Shown here in pieces: positions 49,101-57,288 of a stretch of 57,500 nt of DNA. The stretch is taken from assembly GCA_009746045.1 (NCBI GenBank), contig RPFO01000130.1:1198913-1256412 (forward strand), given 5' to 3'. This stretch comes from Mesostigma viride. Lineage: Eukaryota; Streptophyta; Mesostigmatophyceae; Mesostigmatales; Mesostigmataceae. The translations under genes and the position numbers were made by a program. A model generated the notes under the pieces. It saw only the letters and a list, made by a program, of their open reading frames with translations, did not search any database and was not told where the DNA came from. Within the stretch, counting starts at the first letter, position 1. Each line of letters opens with the position of its first letter.

Positions 49101-52100
49101 AGGGACTTGGTGCAGTTGTGCACGCCCGTCTGGATGGAGCTCTCCGCCGAGATGAAGACGAGCTTGTCGCCTTTGGGGCTGGGGTGTGTTTGCAGGCGGA
49201 GTAGCGATACATTGTATTTATGGAAGAGAGCAGGCATGCGTTCGTGCGATGAACACGAGCTTGCCACCTTTGGGGCTGTAGTGCCAGGGGTAAATAAAGG
49301 AAGCAAGACCACAGGTCATTGGGATGGCAAGCTTCACGGCATCAGAGGCTAGCACTACTAGAAACGAGTGCTAGAATTAGTCTACAATACTAGTACTGGT
49401 ACTATGAGAACATGTTACTTTTTCATAATTGGTATCCGGCTGGGTATGGCATTTTGTACGTGGTTGATTATCATTGTGATACCAGGACTCAGGTATTCAC
49501 ATTATTTAAAATATCAGGTAAATAACACAGTATACAGCTCTTGTACAATAATGTGAGCCGGTAATATATTATACAGGCCAGGTATAATAGTGTGAGCCGG
49601 TTATCCCGGGTGACATGCCATGCTGAAGGCACGCCGGCGCCGAAGCCCAGGAACAAGAGGTCATTTTGATGTGGCGCTTTCGGAAACTCAAGGGTGATTG
49701 GTAAATCCGGTGAGGCTAGTAGAAAGCGCCATGATGCGATGCTGCAAGGGATGTGTGCTTGTACCATGGAATCTCTTAACTAGGCCAGATCCACAGCTAT
49801 TCCTATTCTCTTAACTAGGCCAGATCCACAGCTATTACTATTCTCTTAACTAGGCCAGATCCACAGCTATTACTATTCTCTTAACTAGACCAGATCCACA
49901 GCTATTACTATTCTCTTAACTAGGCCAGATCCACAGCTATTACTATTCTCTTAACTAGGCCAGATCCACAGCTATTACTAGTCTCTTAACTAGGCCAGAT
50001 CCGCAGCTTTTACTATTCTCTTAACTGGGGCAGATCCGCAGCTTGTGATCCATGAAGCTACAGAGGAGCGCAGAACAGGGTGCCTATCCATACCTGACTA
50101 GAGTGTATGCGTCCTGATCGACCTGTGTATGTGACCTTGTGCTAACAACACCCTGCACCCTACAGTGCCACCCTACATGTGTTCTTCAAGTTTGGGTATG
50201 GATTCATCTAACTACTTATTGTTGCTGTATAGCACAGAATGTGTATGATAAACACACAAATTTCAGTGTGTTTATATTTTCAGTGTAGACGGATTAAATA
50301 AGTCCGTGCATGAAATAGCACGTAGATAATAAGTAGCACAAGTCAAAATCAGAATCGCATGAGTACAGTGGGGTGGAATGCGGGACTTAAGAGTAAGGGA
50401 CTCCAATGAGTACAGAGGTCGCGCAGGGAACAGGTGGCAACCATCCCTGGGATGTTGTATTTATAGACTTAATAAGGGACCGCGCGCAGGGAACACGTGG
50501 CAACTGATGGTGGAGATTTGAACAGACAGTACAAACTAGAATGCACCAGTTCACAGGATCGCCCTCTGCTCAGGATTGAATTCACAGGCCGAACATGCGA
50601 GCCATGCAACACGGGGGGCAAGCAGCTGCATGCCGCCGCACCTGAAGCGCGGGCAGAAGGCGCTGCGATAGCCGGGCGTGAGCGCAATCGGCACGTCACT
50701 GCCATTCATCCCGGCGGCTGGGCCCCCGCTGGCATCCGCTGCGTGGCCTCCCTGGACAGGCACTTCTGGTCCCTGGACCTGTGCCCCTGCTGGTCCAGCA
50801 GCCTTGCCCCCTGCGTTGATGACATCACTTGCTGACGCAGCCGGTGATCCCACCCCCATGGACCCTGGACCCGAAGATTCTGCTCCCATGGACCCCATTT
50901 CCTCTGGGTCTAGGGTTGGTGTCCCGGATGAAGGCAGCGGGACGGTGAACAGCCTCAGGCTGCTTGGCCGGTTGAAGCAGTAGATCATTCCCAGCCGCCG
51001 CCGCGTGTTGAAGATAACATCGTCGTGGTCCCAGCAGGTGGCAACGATGACGCCCAGGGACGCGGCACTGCTGGCCGTGGCCGCTGTGCTGGCGGTGGAG
51101 CCGTCGGAGGGGGGGGTGCTAAGGGGGGGGGTAGCAGACGGCAGCGAGGGGGCCCACACGGGTTGGCCGACGCTTGTGTTGGTGGGCATGTTGGGCACGG
51201 GGATGCACTTGCCGCTGTGTAGGCATGAGTGGGCATTGGGGGAGGGGGGGCGGAGAAGAAGCACGGCCGAAATGGGGGATAGGCATGAAGATTTTTCACA
51301 AGTTTCTTCAACATGAATAACCCAACAGCCGAGCCAAAGGTCCATACGCAAAAGATGCAAGCCATGCACGCTCATCCGGTGGGCATTGTATGTCATGTCT
51401 CAACAAGGCACGTACCTTTCGACGTGAAGCACAAATATCAGGGGGCGGCGCTTGCCGACAAACTGCTCGCCCCAGTCCTCCTGCCAGGGTGAGATGCCCT
51501 TCCAGGTGGCCGCGTCGGGCTTGCTGGGACCCTGGTGATTGGGCACGCGTGACGCACAGGCACCGACAGAGTGCAATCAATGTCAGCAAAACGAAGACAT
51601 CCTTATTCCTACCACACAACCACCATGCTGCAGCATGACTACCGTACCCATGCGTGGCCCTATACCCTACGGGCGCCTTCCGGAGCTGGGGCTTGTCTAG
51701 TATCGGGCGCCTTCCGGAGCTGGGGCTTGTCTTGTATCAACAGTGTATCCGCATCAAACAGGGGACCTTGAAGTATAACTTACAATTAGTAAACATAGTA
51801 AATGGGGATTCGAATCCAAGCCTGTCAGTACTTGTAGACATACTGCGCGCACCACCCAAGCGCATCCCTTGCTTCTCTCTCGTCACACATGCGGCCACCG
51901 CCCTCGCTTCTCTAGACACATGCGCGAAACCACGACCACCGCATGGTGCACCCTCGTTTCTTCTGCCACATGCACCCTCGCTTGTATCGATACGACCACC
52001 ACCCTCGCGTCTCTTCTCTAGACACATGCGGACATCCCTCCCTTCTCTAGACAGATGCGGGGCGGTCACCACCACCACCACCACCACCACCACGCATGGT

Positions 52101-55100
52101 CCCTTGCTGCTATAGACATGCATGGCCACCACACATGGCCCCTTGCTGCTATAGACATGCATGGCCACCACGCATGGTCCCTTGCTGCTATAGACATGCT
52201 GCGACCACTACCCGAGCCTGTCAGCGATGGAAGATATACTGCTTGCACCCAGAAGGGCTATCAGGCAATTCTACATACCGCATGTCGCACTGTTGCAGAC
52301 ATGCCGACGGAAAATTCATGGTAAACGCTTATCTCTCTTCTGCCAACCGAAAGATGACAAACCTTTGTTGTGGACCACGGCACCCACCCAAACCAGGTAC
52401 TGGCACACTTCACCCACCTGGTTCTGTGCCGACGGTGCAGAGCTCGGGTGCGTCATTGTGCTGGCGCCCCACACGGGCCGGTCCTTGGCTTTCTCCTCCG
52501 CCGTGTACACGAGCGCCGTCTCGCAATCATTCCACGAGATGCCCTCAAACCTGCGGGTGGAGGCATTAGGAAGCATGAGAGTACGAGGTGTCAGGAGTGG
52601 AAGAGGTTCTAGGGACCATGAGTGCATGCCTCACGCTCGTTCCAGGACATAGATGCCTTCAAAGATGCGGTAATGTTAGGGGTGCCCCGTAAAGAGGCCC
52701 CGGAGCACCAAGAGAGGGATGCCACCGCGAAGGACACACGGGCTTTGGACCGTGTGGGAAGTGCGGGCTTTGGACTTTTGAGCCTGGAAAACTCTTGAGC
52801 TTAGAACTTAATCTCCACTGGCGCAGCCAGCAGGGAGGATATTCAACACAAAGGAACAGTCTAGAGGGGGTAGAGGGGGTAGAGGGGGTAGAGGGGGTAG
52901 AGGGGGTAGAGGGGGTAGAGGGGGTAGAGGGGGTAGAGGGGGTAGAGGGGGTAGAGGGGGTAGAGGGGGTAGAGGGGGTAGAGGGGGTAGAGGGGGTAGA
53001 GGGGGTAGAGGGGGTAGAGGGGGTAGAGGGGGTAGAGGGGTAGAGGGGGTAGAGGGGGTAGAGGGGGTAGAGGGGGTACAGGGGGTACAGGGGGTACAGG
53101 GGGTAGAGGGGGTAGAGGGGGTAGAGGGCGTAGAGGGGGTAGAGGGTTTAGGGGTGAGTTCAGCCCTGGACCAGGAAAACCTTGCTAGATGATCTTGTGC
53201 ATATTTCATTCCCTATATTTATATATATACATATTTTTCATCCCAATAGAAATTGATTTGGTTTCATCGAATGGCAGGAAAAGCAAACTGAATCATGAAG
53301 CGCGCATTATGCTATTCGCCTATTAGCAAACAGACCAACCAATAGAGTAAGTACTAACAAGAAGAAGAACATTTCGCCATGCCAGCCCCCCGCCAGCCGT
53401 CAGAATATTCTGATAGAGACAATAAGAAACGTTGCCACTCGTAGCATGCTACAGTCACCACAGTAAATATAGGTGCAAATGGCAGCCACTCAGCAGCCGC
53501 CAAGATTACAGTGATAAGAACAACCACAGCAAACCTTATAAGTGAATAATCAATTATAATTATAACCACAAATGGCGGCCCAGCCACTGACCAGCCGTCC
53601 GTGTACACTGCGCCATGCACGTCAGCGCCCACAAACACCTCCTTGAGCAGCTGCCCTCGCCCCCATATCTCGAAACGTGTGCCGCCATATCCCCCCCCCG
53701 GCGCCGCCCCGGCCTTGGCATCAAACCCGCCCTCTCGGATCACCAGCTGGAGACTTCCCGACGGCGAGGGCACCACCGCCACAATGCCACTAAGTTCCCA
53801 GGGGAATGGCGACCAATGGGTGGGCGCCAGGAGGCCGTCCATCTGCGTTAGCGGAATCAGGCCAGGGATGGCCGGGGCAGGGCCCGAAAGGGGGGTGGGC
53901 GGGGTGGATAGGTCCGAGGAGCGGGCGCCCAAAGCCCGGGTGGTCTCGGGCACGTGCAGGGTGGTGAGGGCCTTTCGGCTGGTCCCTGCCAGTAGGTTGC
54001 GCTGGGAGGTGGCGATGATGACGTCCACGCCGGTGGGGGAGATTGCACCCGATGGCTGGTCTGCGAGATGAAACGATGGATTCAAATTAATCAGGCGAAA
54101 TCAGGATGTTGCGTCATGACCATTACGGCAGTGTAAGAGATCGCAGCCTGAGAAGTTGCAGACAAGATAGCCAATTTTCGAAACTAGTAGAGGGTCTTGC
54201 AGCAAAAACACAGAAGATGCCAGCCATAAAAGATACTACAGATTATGACAACCTAGAGTATAGTACGCGAGTCCGTTTTTTTAGCTAAACCGTATAGGTC
54301 TCGATGGACGATAGCCAGCCATAATTTTTCATGTCCACGGCTGCACATATCCACCTCCATTCATTCCCATCGTCCTGAACGACTCGACAAACGCGGATAA
54401 CATAATGGCAGGCTCGAGCTACCATGGTCCGGATTCTTCAATATTTCTGGCCTGCGCTGGTTGTCTCTTTGATAGTAGTGTGGAGTCTACCAGGTTTGAA
54501 GCATTGTCGTGCTCCTGCCATTGTCTACGCATGCCAGCAAGACATCTACCTGCCCAAGTTGCCTACCCCAGTAACCCAACCCAGCTGAGGAGTGTGCAGT
54601 GTTTCAGATACGGGACCACACTTTATAAACACACTATATATATTATGTGTAGAGCGTGTGATATGGGAAGCAGGACTTCCATCCCACGTCATCCGTGCAC
54701 TACTCCGTAGTTGGCGCAGCGTACGCAGTGACCACACGGGAAGCACTTCCTACTCAGCCAGAAAGGGCCATCAAGGGCTCTGTCCTACTCGCGCCCGTGG
54801 GGCTAGATGGTTTGGCAGGTTTCAAACCGCAAGCATGGGGAGCAAACAGGATTAGATGCCCCGTTAGTCCATGCCGTAAACGATGAGAATTCATCCCTTT
54901 TTTCTGCAGAAAGTGCCCTTTCTGTTTTAGAAGATGTGGATCTAGCTAACGCGTTGAATTCTCCGCCTGGGGAGTACTATCGCAAGATTGAAACTCAAAG
55001 GAATTGACGGGGGCTTGCACAAGCGGTGGAACATGTGGCTTAATTCGACACAACGCGCAAAACCTTACCAGTCTTTGAACAAAAGTTTCGCTTCAGTACT

Positions 55101-55905
55101 TACAAGGAAATTTTCAACACACTGGCACTGCTCTCCGGTCCAGAGCTTTTTCGCAGTTGGGGTTTAGTTTGGGATGTAGGATCAGGAGACCCCTATAGTC
55201 GCGAAATTCTGCCGTAGGTCATGTGTTTGAATCCTAGTCGAGAGCTTCCGGAGCCTTTTGCCCTTCCATTGCGCTATGCTGACAGCGAGCGCTTACAACG
55301 GCTTTAACTGGAAACGGCCACCAAACTAAGCGCCATGCGCCTAAAGTCTGCGCTTGGAAGGGGGCTGCGCTAGCCTTTTTGCCGTTTAGGGCAGGGAATC
55401 TGCGCTTAACGCTACGGCGATCTACGGCTGCGGCCGTTTTCATTTGTAACCGTAGGCATAACCGTAGCACAACGGAAGGGCAAAAGGATCCGGAAGCTCT
55501 CGAGTGGGGTGCTATGTCAGCAGTAGTGCACGACATGTGTATGTTGAGTTCAACGCGGGATATAAAGGGTTTTGCAAGGCAACCACTTTAAAGACGGGGG
55601 TTGGATTAGGAAAATGTTGATCCAACAAACGTACTCAGTGCGCTACAGCGATCAGAGCTATTTCGGAACGACAGAATGCACACGTTTCAAGAGCATGCGG
55701 GGGCATAGAGGCACCGGCAGGGTACCATACCTGAAGGGACGACGTAGGCATACGGAATATCGGGGACCGACGCGAACGCCTGCAGTAATGCAGCCTCCTC
55801 AGATGCATTTGCGGGGGTGGCTTGCCAACCGCCATTCTGAGCTGTCGGGTCCTCGGCTGTCCGCGGTGGTGTGGTGCCTGTCGTGGCCGTGGCCGTGGGC
55901 GCCAT
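37130..55905 (-). CDS. AARE: acylamino-acid-releasing enzyme (S9C prolyl-oligopeptidase family), 18 exons, 945 aa
   Basis: Exons in transcript order: 55731-55905, 53592-54060, 52418-52550, 51416-51531, 50642-51214, 49028-49178, 47781-47935, 47413-47507, 46487-46614, 45617-45671, 44500-44674, 43572-43632, 42491-42613, 41497-41556, 41135-41275, 40411-40479, 39447-39523, 37130-37211. All introns are GT-AG with consistent phases; total 2838 bp including TGA. The enzyme removes N-acylated residues from peptides and helps clear oxidised proteins. Catalytic residues appear in order: Ser791 in GGSHGGF, Asp883 in LLGGQDKRV, His915 in DDAHPLA. Their spacing matches the family. An HGGPHSSFS oxyanion-type motif and [14 protein letters not shown] precede them. 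The N-terminal half is the beta-propeller ([33 protein letters not shown]). Plant homologues are about 760 aa. The extra length is mostly a G/S/P/A-rich insert in exon 5, before SAFCPRF, plus some in exon 2. The start at 55905 has a GCCATGG context. No transit peptide is evident. The donor of exon 2 (GTCAGT) is the weakest. Confidence 0.95.
37733..38078. repeat. 61-bp minisatellite in the last AARE intron
   Basis: About 5.5 near-identical copies of a 61-bp unit that contains ATGATGAAGCTATCCAGGAG and AAGCTATAGCTGGAGGTGG. It directly abuts the 37-bp array on its right. Confidence 0.95.
38079..38524. repeat. 37-bp minisatellite, ~12 essentially identical copies
   Basis: Unit GCTGTACACATGGCGGAATA followed by AGGGGCCAACCCTGTGC. 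Twelve copies are virtually without mismatches, which points to very recent expansion or homogenisation. All three - strand frames are open through it because 37 is not a multiple of three and the unit lacks stops. It lies in the last AARE intron, so this is not coding. There are no spacers, so it is not CRISPR. Confidence 0.97.
39088..39335 (-). repeat. copies of the AARE exon 17 3' edge
   Basis: AGCGGGTGGSC, the complement of the HPLA codons at the end of exon 17 (parent 39445-39475), recurs near 39090, 39227 and 39315. These lie in the downstream intron with related flanks such as CAAGCGGGTGGCC. The copies are short and degenerate. Confidence 0.6.
39782..40040 (-). mobile_element. LINE/SINE-type 3' tail, minus-strand copy
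   Basis: Reverse complement of 17516-17757, with the same terminal hairpin (39832-39849) and TTAATTAA tail at its left. It is inserted in the AARE intron between exons 17 and 16, in the same orientation as the gene. Confidence 0.85.
40931..41085 (-). repeat. two copies of the AARE exon 15 3' edge
   Basis: The stretch TTTGTCCACATGGGAGATGG, the complement of the end of exon 15 (parent 41135-41180), recurs at about 40931-40960 as TTTGTCCACGTGGGAAACGG and at about 41039-41075 as TTTGTCCACATGGAAAACGG. The spacing is about 100 bp. The nearer copy still reads CATGTGGACAAAGTATGT on the - strand, exon-like sequence followed by a potential donor. Confidence 0.85.
41590..41985. repeat. degenerate ~80-bp repeats in AARE intron 13
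   Basis: Three loose copies of a block with GCGACCACAAG, GCCACAAACACAGCAGC, ATGAGCTTGTAGTAGCTT and GGTACAAGTG, near 41594, 41692 and 41888. Confidence 0.75.
42150..42182. repeat. poly-C (24) plus poly-A (9) tract
   Basis: An uninterrupted C-run of about 24 nt followed by nine A. It lies in the AARE intron between exons 13 and 14. The exact length may be affected by sequencing. Confidence 0.85.
43134..43436. repeat. 13-bp minisatellite in AARE intron 12
   Basis: About 23 copies of GGTTGYTATCAAT with G/C variants. Frames through it give a 13-residue periodic peptide that is not coding. Confidence 0.95.
43545..43566. repeat. G22 tract next to the AARE exon 12 donor
   Basis: A run of about 22 G on the + strand. 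On the sense strand it is a C-run starting five nucleotides after the GT of the exon 12 5' splice site (exon edge 43572). Confidence 0.85.
44019..44120 (+). repeat. dispersed repeat, copy B
   Basis: TCATCCTGAACGACTCGACC, CAGCAGGCTCCAGCTAC and CAGGCCTGCGCTGGTTGTCT match copies A and C. It is located in an AARE intron. A more decayed relative may lie near 44790-44830. Confidence 0.8.
44336..44420 (-). repeat. copy of the AARE exon 11 3' edge
   Basis: About 80 bp containing GGAACTTGACCAGGACCACT, CCCAGCGAGCAAGGGAA and GCATGACGT correspond to the exon 11 end at 44497-44575 (GGAAGTTGACCAGTATCACA, CCCAGCGAGCAAAGGAA, GCGACGTGACGT). They lie about 160 bp further into the downstream intron. Confidence 0.85.
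45408..45610. repeat. ~60-bp repeats abutting AARE exon 10
   Basis: Three to four copies of a unit containing TGGTATTTGCTCACGACCCWCC, CATAACTTCTTCCAAAAA and GCTTCTAGCTGG. The last partial copy runs directly into the exon 10 donor at 45611-45616. Confidence 0.85.
47585..47722. repeat. 36-bp minisatellite in AARE intron 7
   Basis: Four copies of GCTAATGAGATTGCCATTCA followed by GGTACAACAAGGTGTT. Confidence 0.93.
48015..48497. repeat. ~28-bp composite minisatellite in AARE intron 6
   Basis: Alternating half-units GGGGGATACAATCA and GGGGATACGATTAG repeated along about 480 bp, with some runs of one half-unit only (for example 48110-48160). Confidence 0.95.
49247..49275 (-). repeat. copy of the AARE exon 6 5' edge
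   Basis: ATGAACACGAGCTTGCCACC then TTTGGGGCTGTAG, against the exon's ATGAAGACGAGCTTGTCGCC then TTTGGGGCTGGGG at 49152-49184. It lies about 95 bp upstream of the acceptor in transcript sense and keeps the CAG acceptor. Confidence 0.88.
49766..50045. repeat. 35-bp minisatellite in AARE intron 5
   Basis: Eight copies of CTCTTAACTAGGCCAGATCC followed by ACAGCTATTACTATT, diverging toward the right end. Confidence 0.95.
51661..51738. repeat. 34-bp direct duplication in AARE intron 3
   Basis: GGGCGCCTTCCGGAGCTGGG followed by GCTTGTCTAGTATC occurs twice in tandem. Confidence 0.9.
52055..52205. repeat. 39-bp minisatellite plus CAC run in AARE intron 3
   Basis: A (CAC)n run at about 52066-52093 is followed by three copies of a 39-bp unit starting CATGGTCCCTTGCTGCTATA at 52095, 52134 and 52173. 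Confidence 0.92.
52635..52668 (-). repeat. copy of the AARE exon 3 5' edge
   Basis: GTTCCAGGACATAGATGCCT then TCAAAGATGCGG, against the exon's ATTCCACGAGATGCCCTCAA then ACCTGCGG at 52529-52556. It is a degenerate copy about 100 bp upstream of the real acceptor in transcript sense. Confidence 0.7.
52862..53150. repeat. 9-bp minisatellite GGGGTAGAG
   Basis: About 32 copies of the 9-bp unit in AARE intron 2. It is G-rich on the + strand, and four G-runs in close spacing could allow G-quadruplex formation. A few units near 53075-53105 read GGGGTACAG. Confidence 0.97.
54310..54475 (+). repeat. dispersed repeat, copy C
   Basis: Matches copy A over its whole length: AGCCAGCCATAATTT, TCCTGAACGACTCGACAAAC, GGCAGGCTCGAGCTACCATG, TGGCCTGCGCTGGTTGTCTC. 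It is located in AARE intron 1. Confidence 0.85.
54826..55085 (+). rRNA. mitochondrial-type small-subunit rRNA fragment (nuclear insertion)
   Basis: Contains universal SSU core words in the right order: GCATGGGGAGCAAACAGGAT, TAGTCCATGCCGTAAACGAT, CGCCTGGGGAGTAC, AACTCAAAGGAATTGACGGG, CACAAGCGGTGGAACATGTG, TTAATTCGACACAACGCG, AAAACCTTACCAG. It corresponds to about E. coli 16S positions 770-990. TCCATGCCGTAAACGATGAG and the CAACGCGCAAAACC form are typical of plant and green-algal mitochondrial SSU. The helix arms GAGAATTCA and TGAATTCTC are still perfectly complementary, so it has decayed little. Only this part of the gene is present, within AARE intron 1 and antisense to AARE. It is best read as a mitochondrion-to-nucleus insertion. 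A chimeric assembly is possible. Confidence 0.85.
55238..55503. mobile_element. MITE-like element with 41-bp terminal inverted repeats
   Basis: The left end TCGAGAGCTTCCGGAGCCTT and the inverted right end TCGAGAGCTTCCGGATCCTT continue as TTGCCCTTCC plus 11 more positions. About 37 of 41 positions agree. Total length is 266 bp with no coding capacity. The target-site duplication is not clear. It is located in AARE intron 1, about 150 bp from the rRNA fragment. Confidence 0.85.
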
Positions 55906-57288
55906 GGCTCGAGGTACGAAGGATGTCGACGCACGCCTCGGATACCTGTACGGGCATCAAGGCAGCCAGCACACTGCTAAACTTAGCATTTTATGTGATC
56001 CATACGATGGACAAAATGTTGCACGCCCTCGTGAAATAATAAGTTTATCAGGCGTCTAGCTAACCTTCTTATAGCCTCGAATGATACAGATGAATGCGCC
56101 ACATCCGACAGCAGGGTCATGAACAACCGTGCAAGTCTCCGTTACTTGTGGATAACATCTGAACTACGAGTGAGGCTCGCCAAGCCAGTATACAATGTAG
56201 CGAACGTGCCTGAATGTGGCGAGAGCCTTGTCGTGCTTTGGTCCTTTCGGGGAAACAGAAACCAGCCGTCGTGAGGAAAGGAATGCGACAGATGCCTTGT
56301 TTCCCTGAGACAAGGGCAATTGCCTATTGCCTGCTCCTGCGGTTGTCAACGCCACGCTAGCAAGACGCACTCTCAAATACGCCGCGGCAGGCGAGCATAT
56401 TTGTGACATCTACTAAATATATCCGCAATGCAGTTGTTAGCCGTGAACAGGAGTTTGCTTGGCGTTGCCAGCACGTATCCACAAGGAAATTGAGAACTGC
56501 CTAGGAAGTGTTTACCGGTTATAATCACTGGCACCGAACAGCATATAAACTGTATAGAGCCTTCTTATAACAAACTTCCACGATAGGCAGTACCAGCAGT
56601 TTTGGCAATCACAATGGAGGCCAGGCTCACAACTCACAAGCTCGCTCTACAGACACGGTACACAGCGTCTTGTCTCTAAAACTGCCCGCAAATATCCAAG
56701 GACTACAGTACATGTACATAGACCCGAAGATATCCATCGTCGCGGTTTTGTCGCCACGTGGGCTGGGATCAAGAGGCGCGCAAACCGCGTCAGATTGGCG
56801 GCGCGACCCTGCTGTTTTAGTTGTTGGCACCCTAGTCCTCCTTTCTAAAGCCACAGGGAGAAACGGAATAGGTCAAAAGACCTTTGGTCGTCAGGCAGCA
56901 GAAGGGGAGAAGCCCGTTCCCACCCCGTCCCCTTGGGATTGCGGCGTTCTTGTCCATCACGGACGCGCCAGCTCATTGCTTCATCCCCTTGGTGGCACGT
57001 TGCATTGCTTCTGGAATCGGCACCAGTTGAGCCTCTTGGCTACGTTGCATATGCATCCGTGGTTCGCAACTGAGGTTTGGAGACAAGGGCAATGTCGTCC
57101 CGTAATTACCTTATTAACCCATTTTATCCCCCGCGCTGTTATATGGGGCAGCGCCAGGCTTAGATTGCAGCGTCCGTTGAAACTACAATTTAATGGAGTG
57201 ACCTTCCATACTTGATCATGCCATGCGGGTGCTGGCGTAGTCACGCAGCCGGCGTAACACGTAGATGCACCACCGGTAGCGCCTCTCG
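55906..57288. promoter_or_regulatory. divergent intergenic region between AARE and the carrier gene
   Basis: 1.38 kb separate the two start codons, which point away from each other, so both promoters must lie here or further out. I could not assign specific promoter elements. No other gene is recognised in it. Confidence 0.5.

Noticed and set aside
49766-50045. CRISPR-like direct repeats (35 bp; also 36, 37 and 28 bp arrays)
   Set aside because: The units are contiguous without unique spacers, lie in eukaryotic introns, and have no cas genes nearby.
52808-53209. Proline-rich ORF (LPPLPPLPP) and its complement (VEGVEG)
   Set aside because: Translation of the 9-bp GGGGTAGAG array in an AARE intron.
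55150-55240. Possible mitochondrial tRNA next to the rRNA fragment (GTGTTTGAATCCTAG)
   Set aside because: The string resembles a T-loop, but the flanking bases do not pair as a T-stem and no cloverleaf could be drawn.
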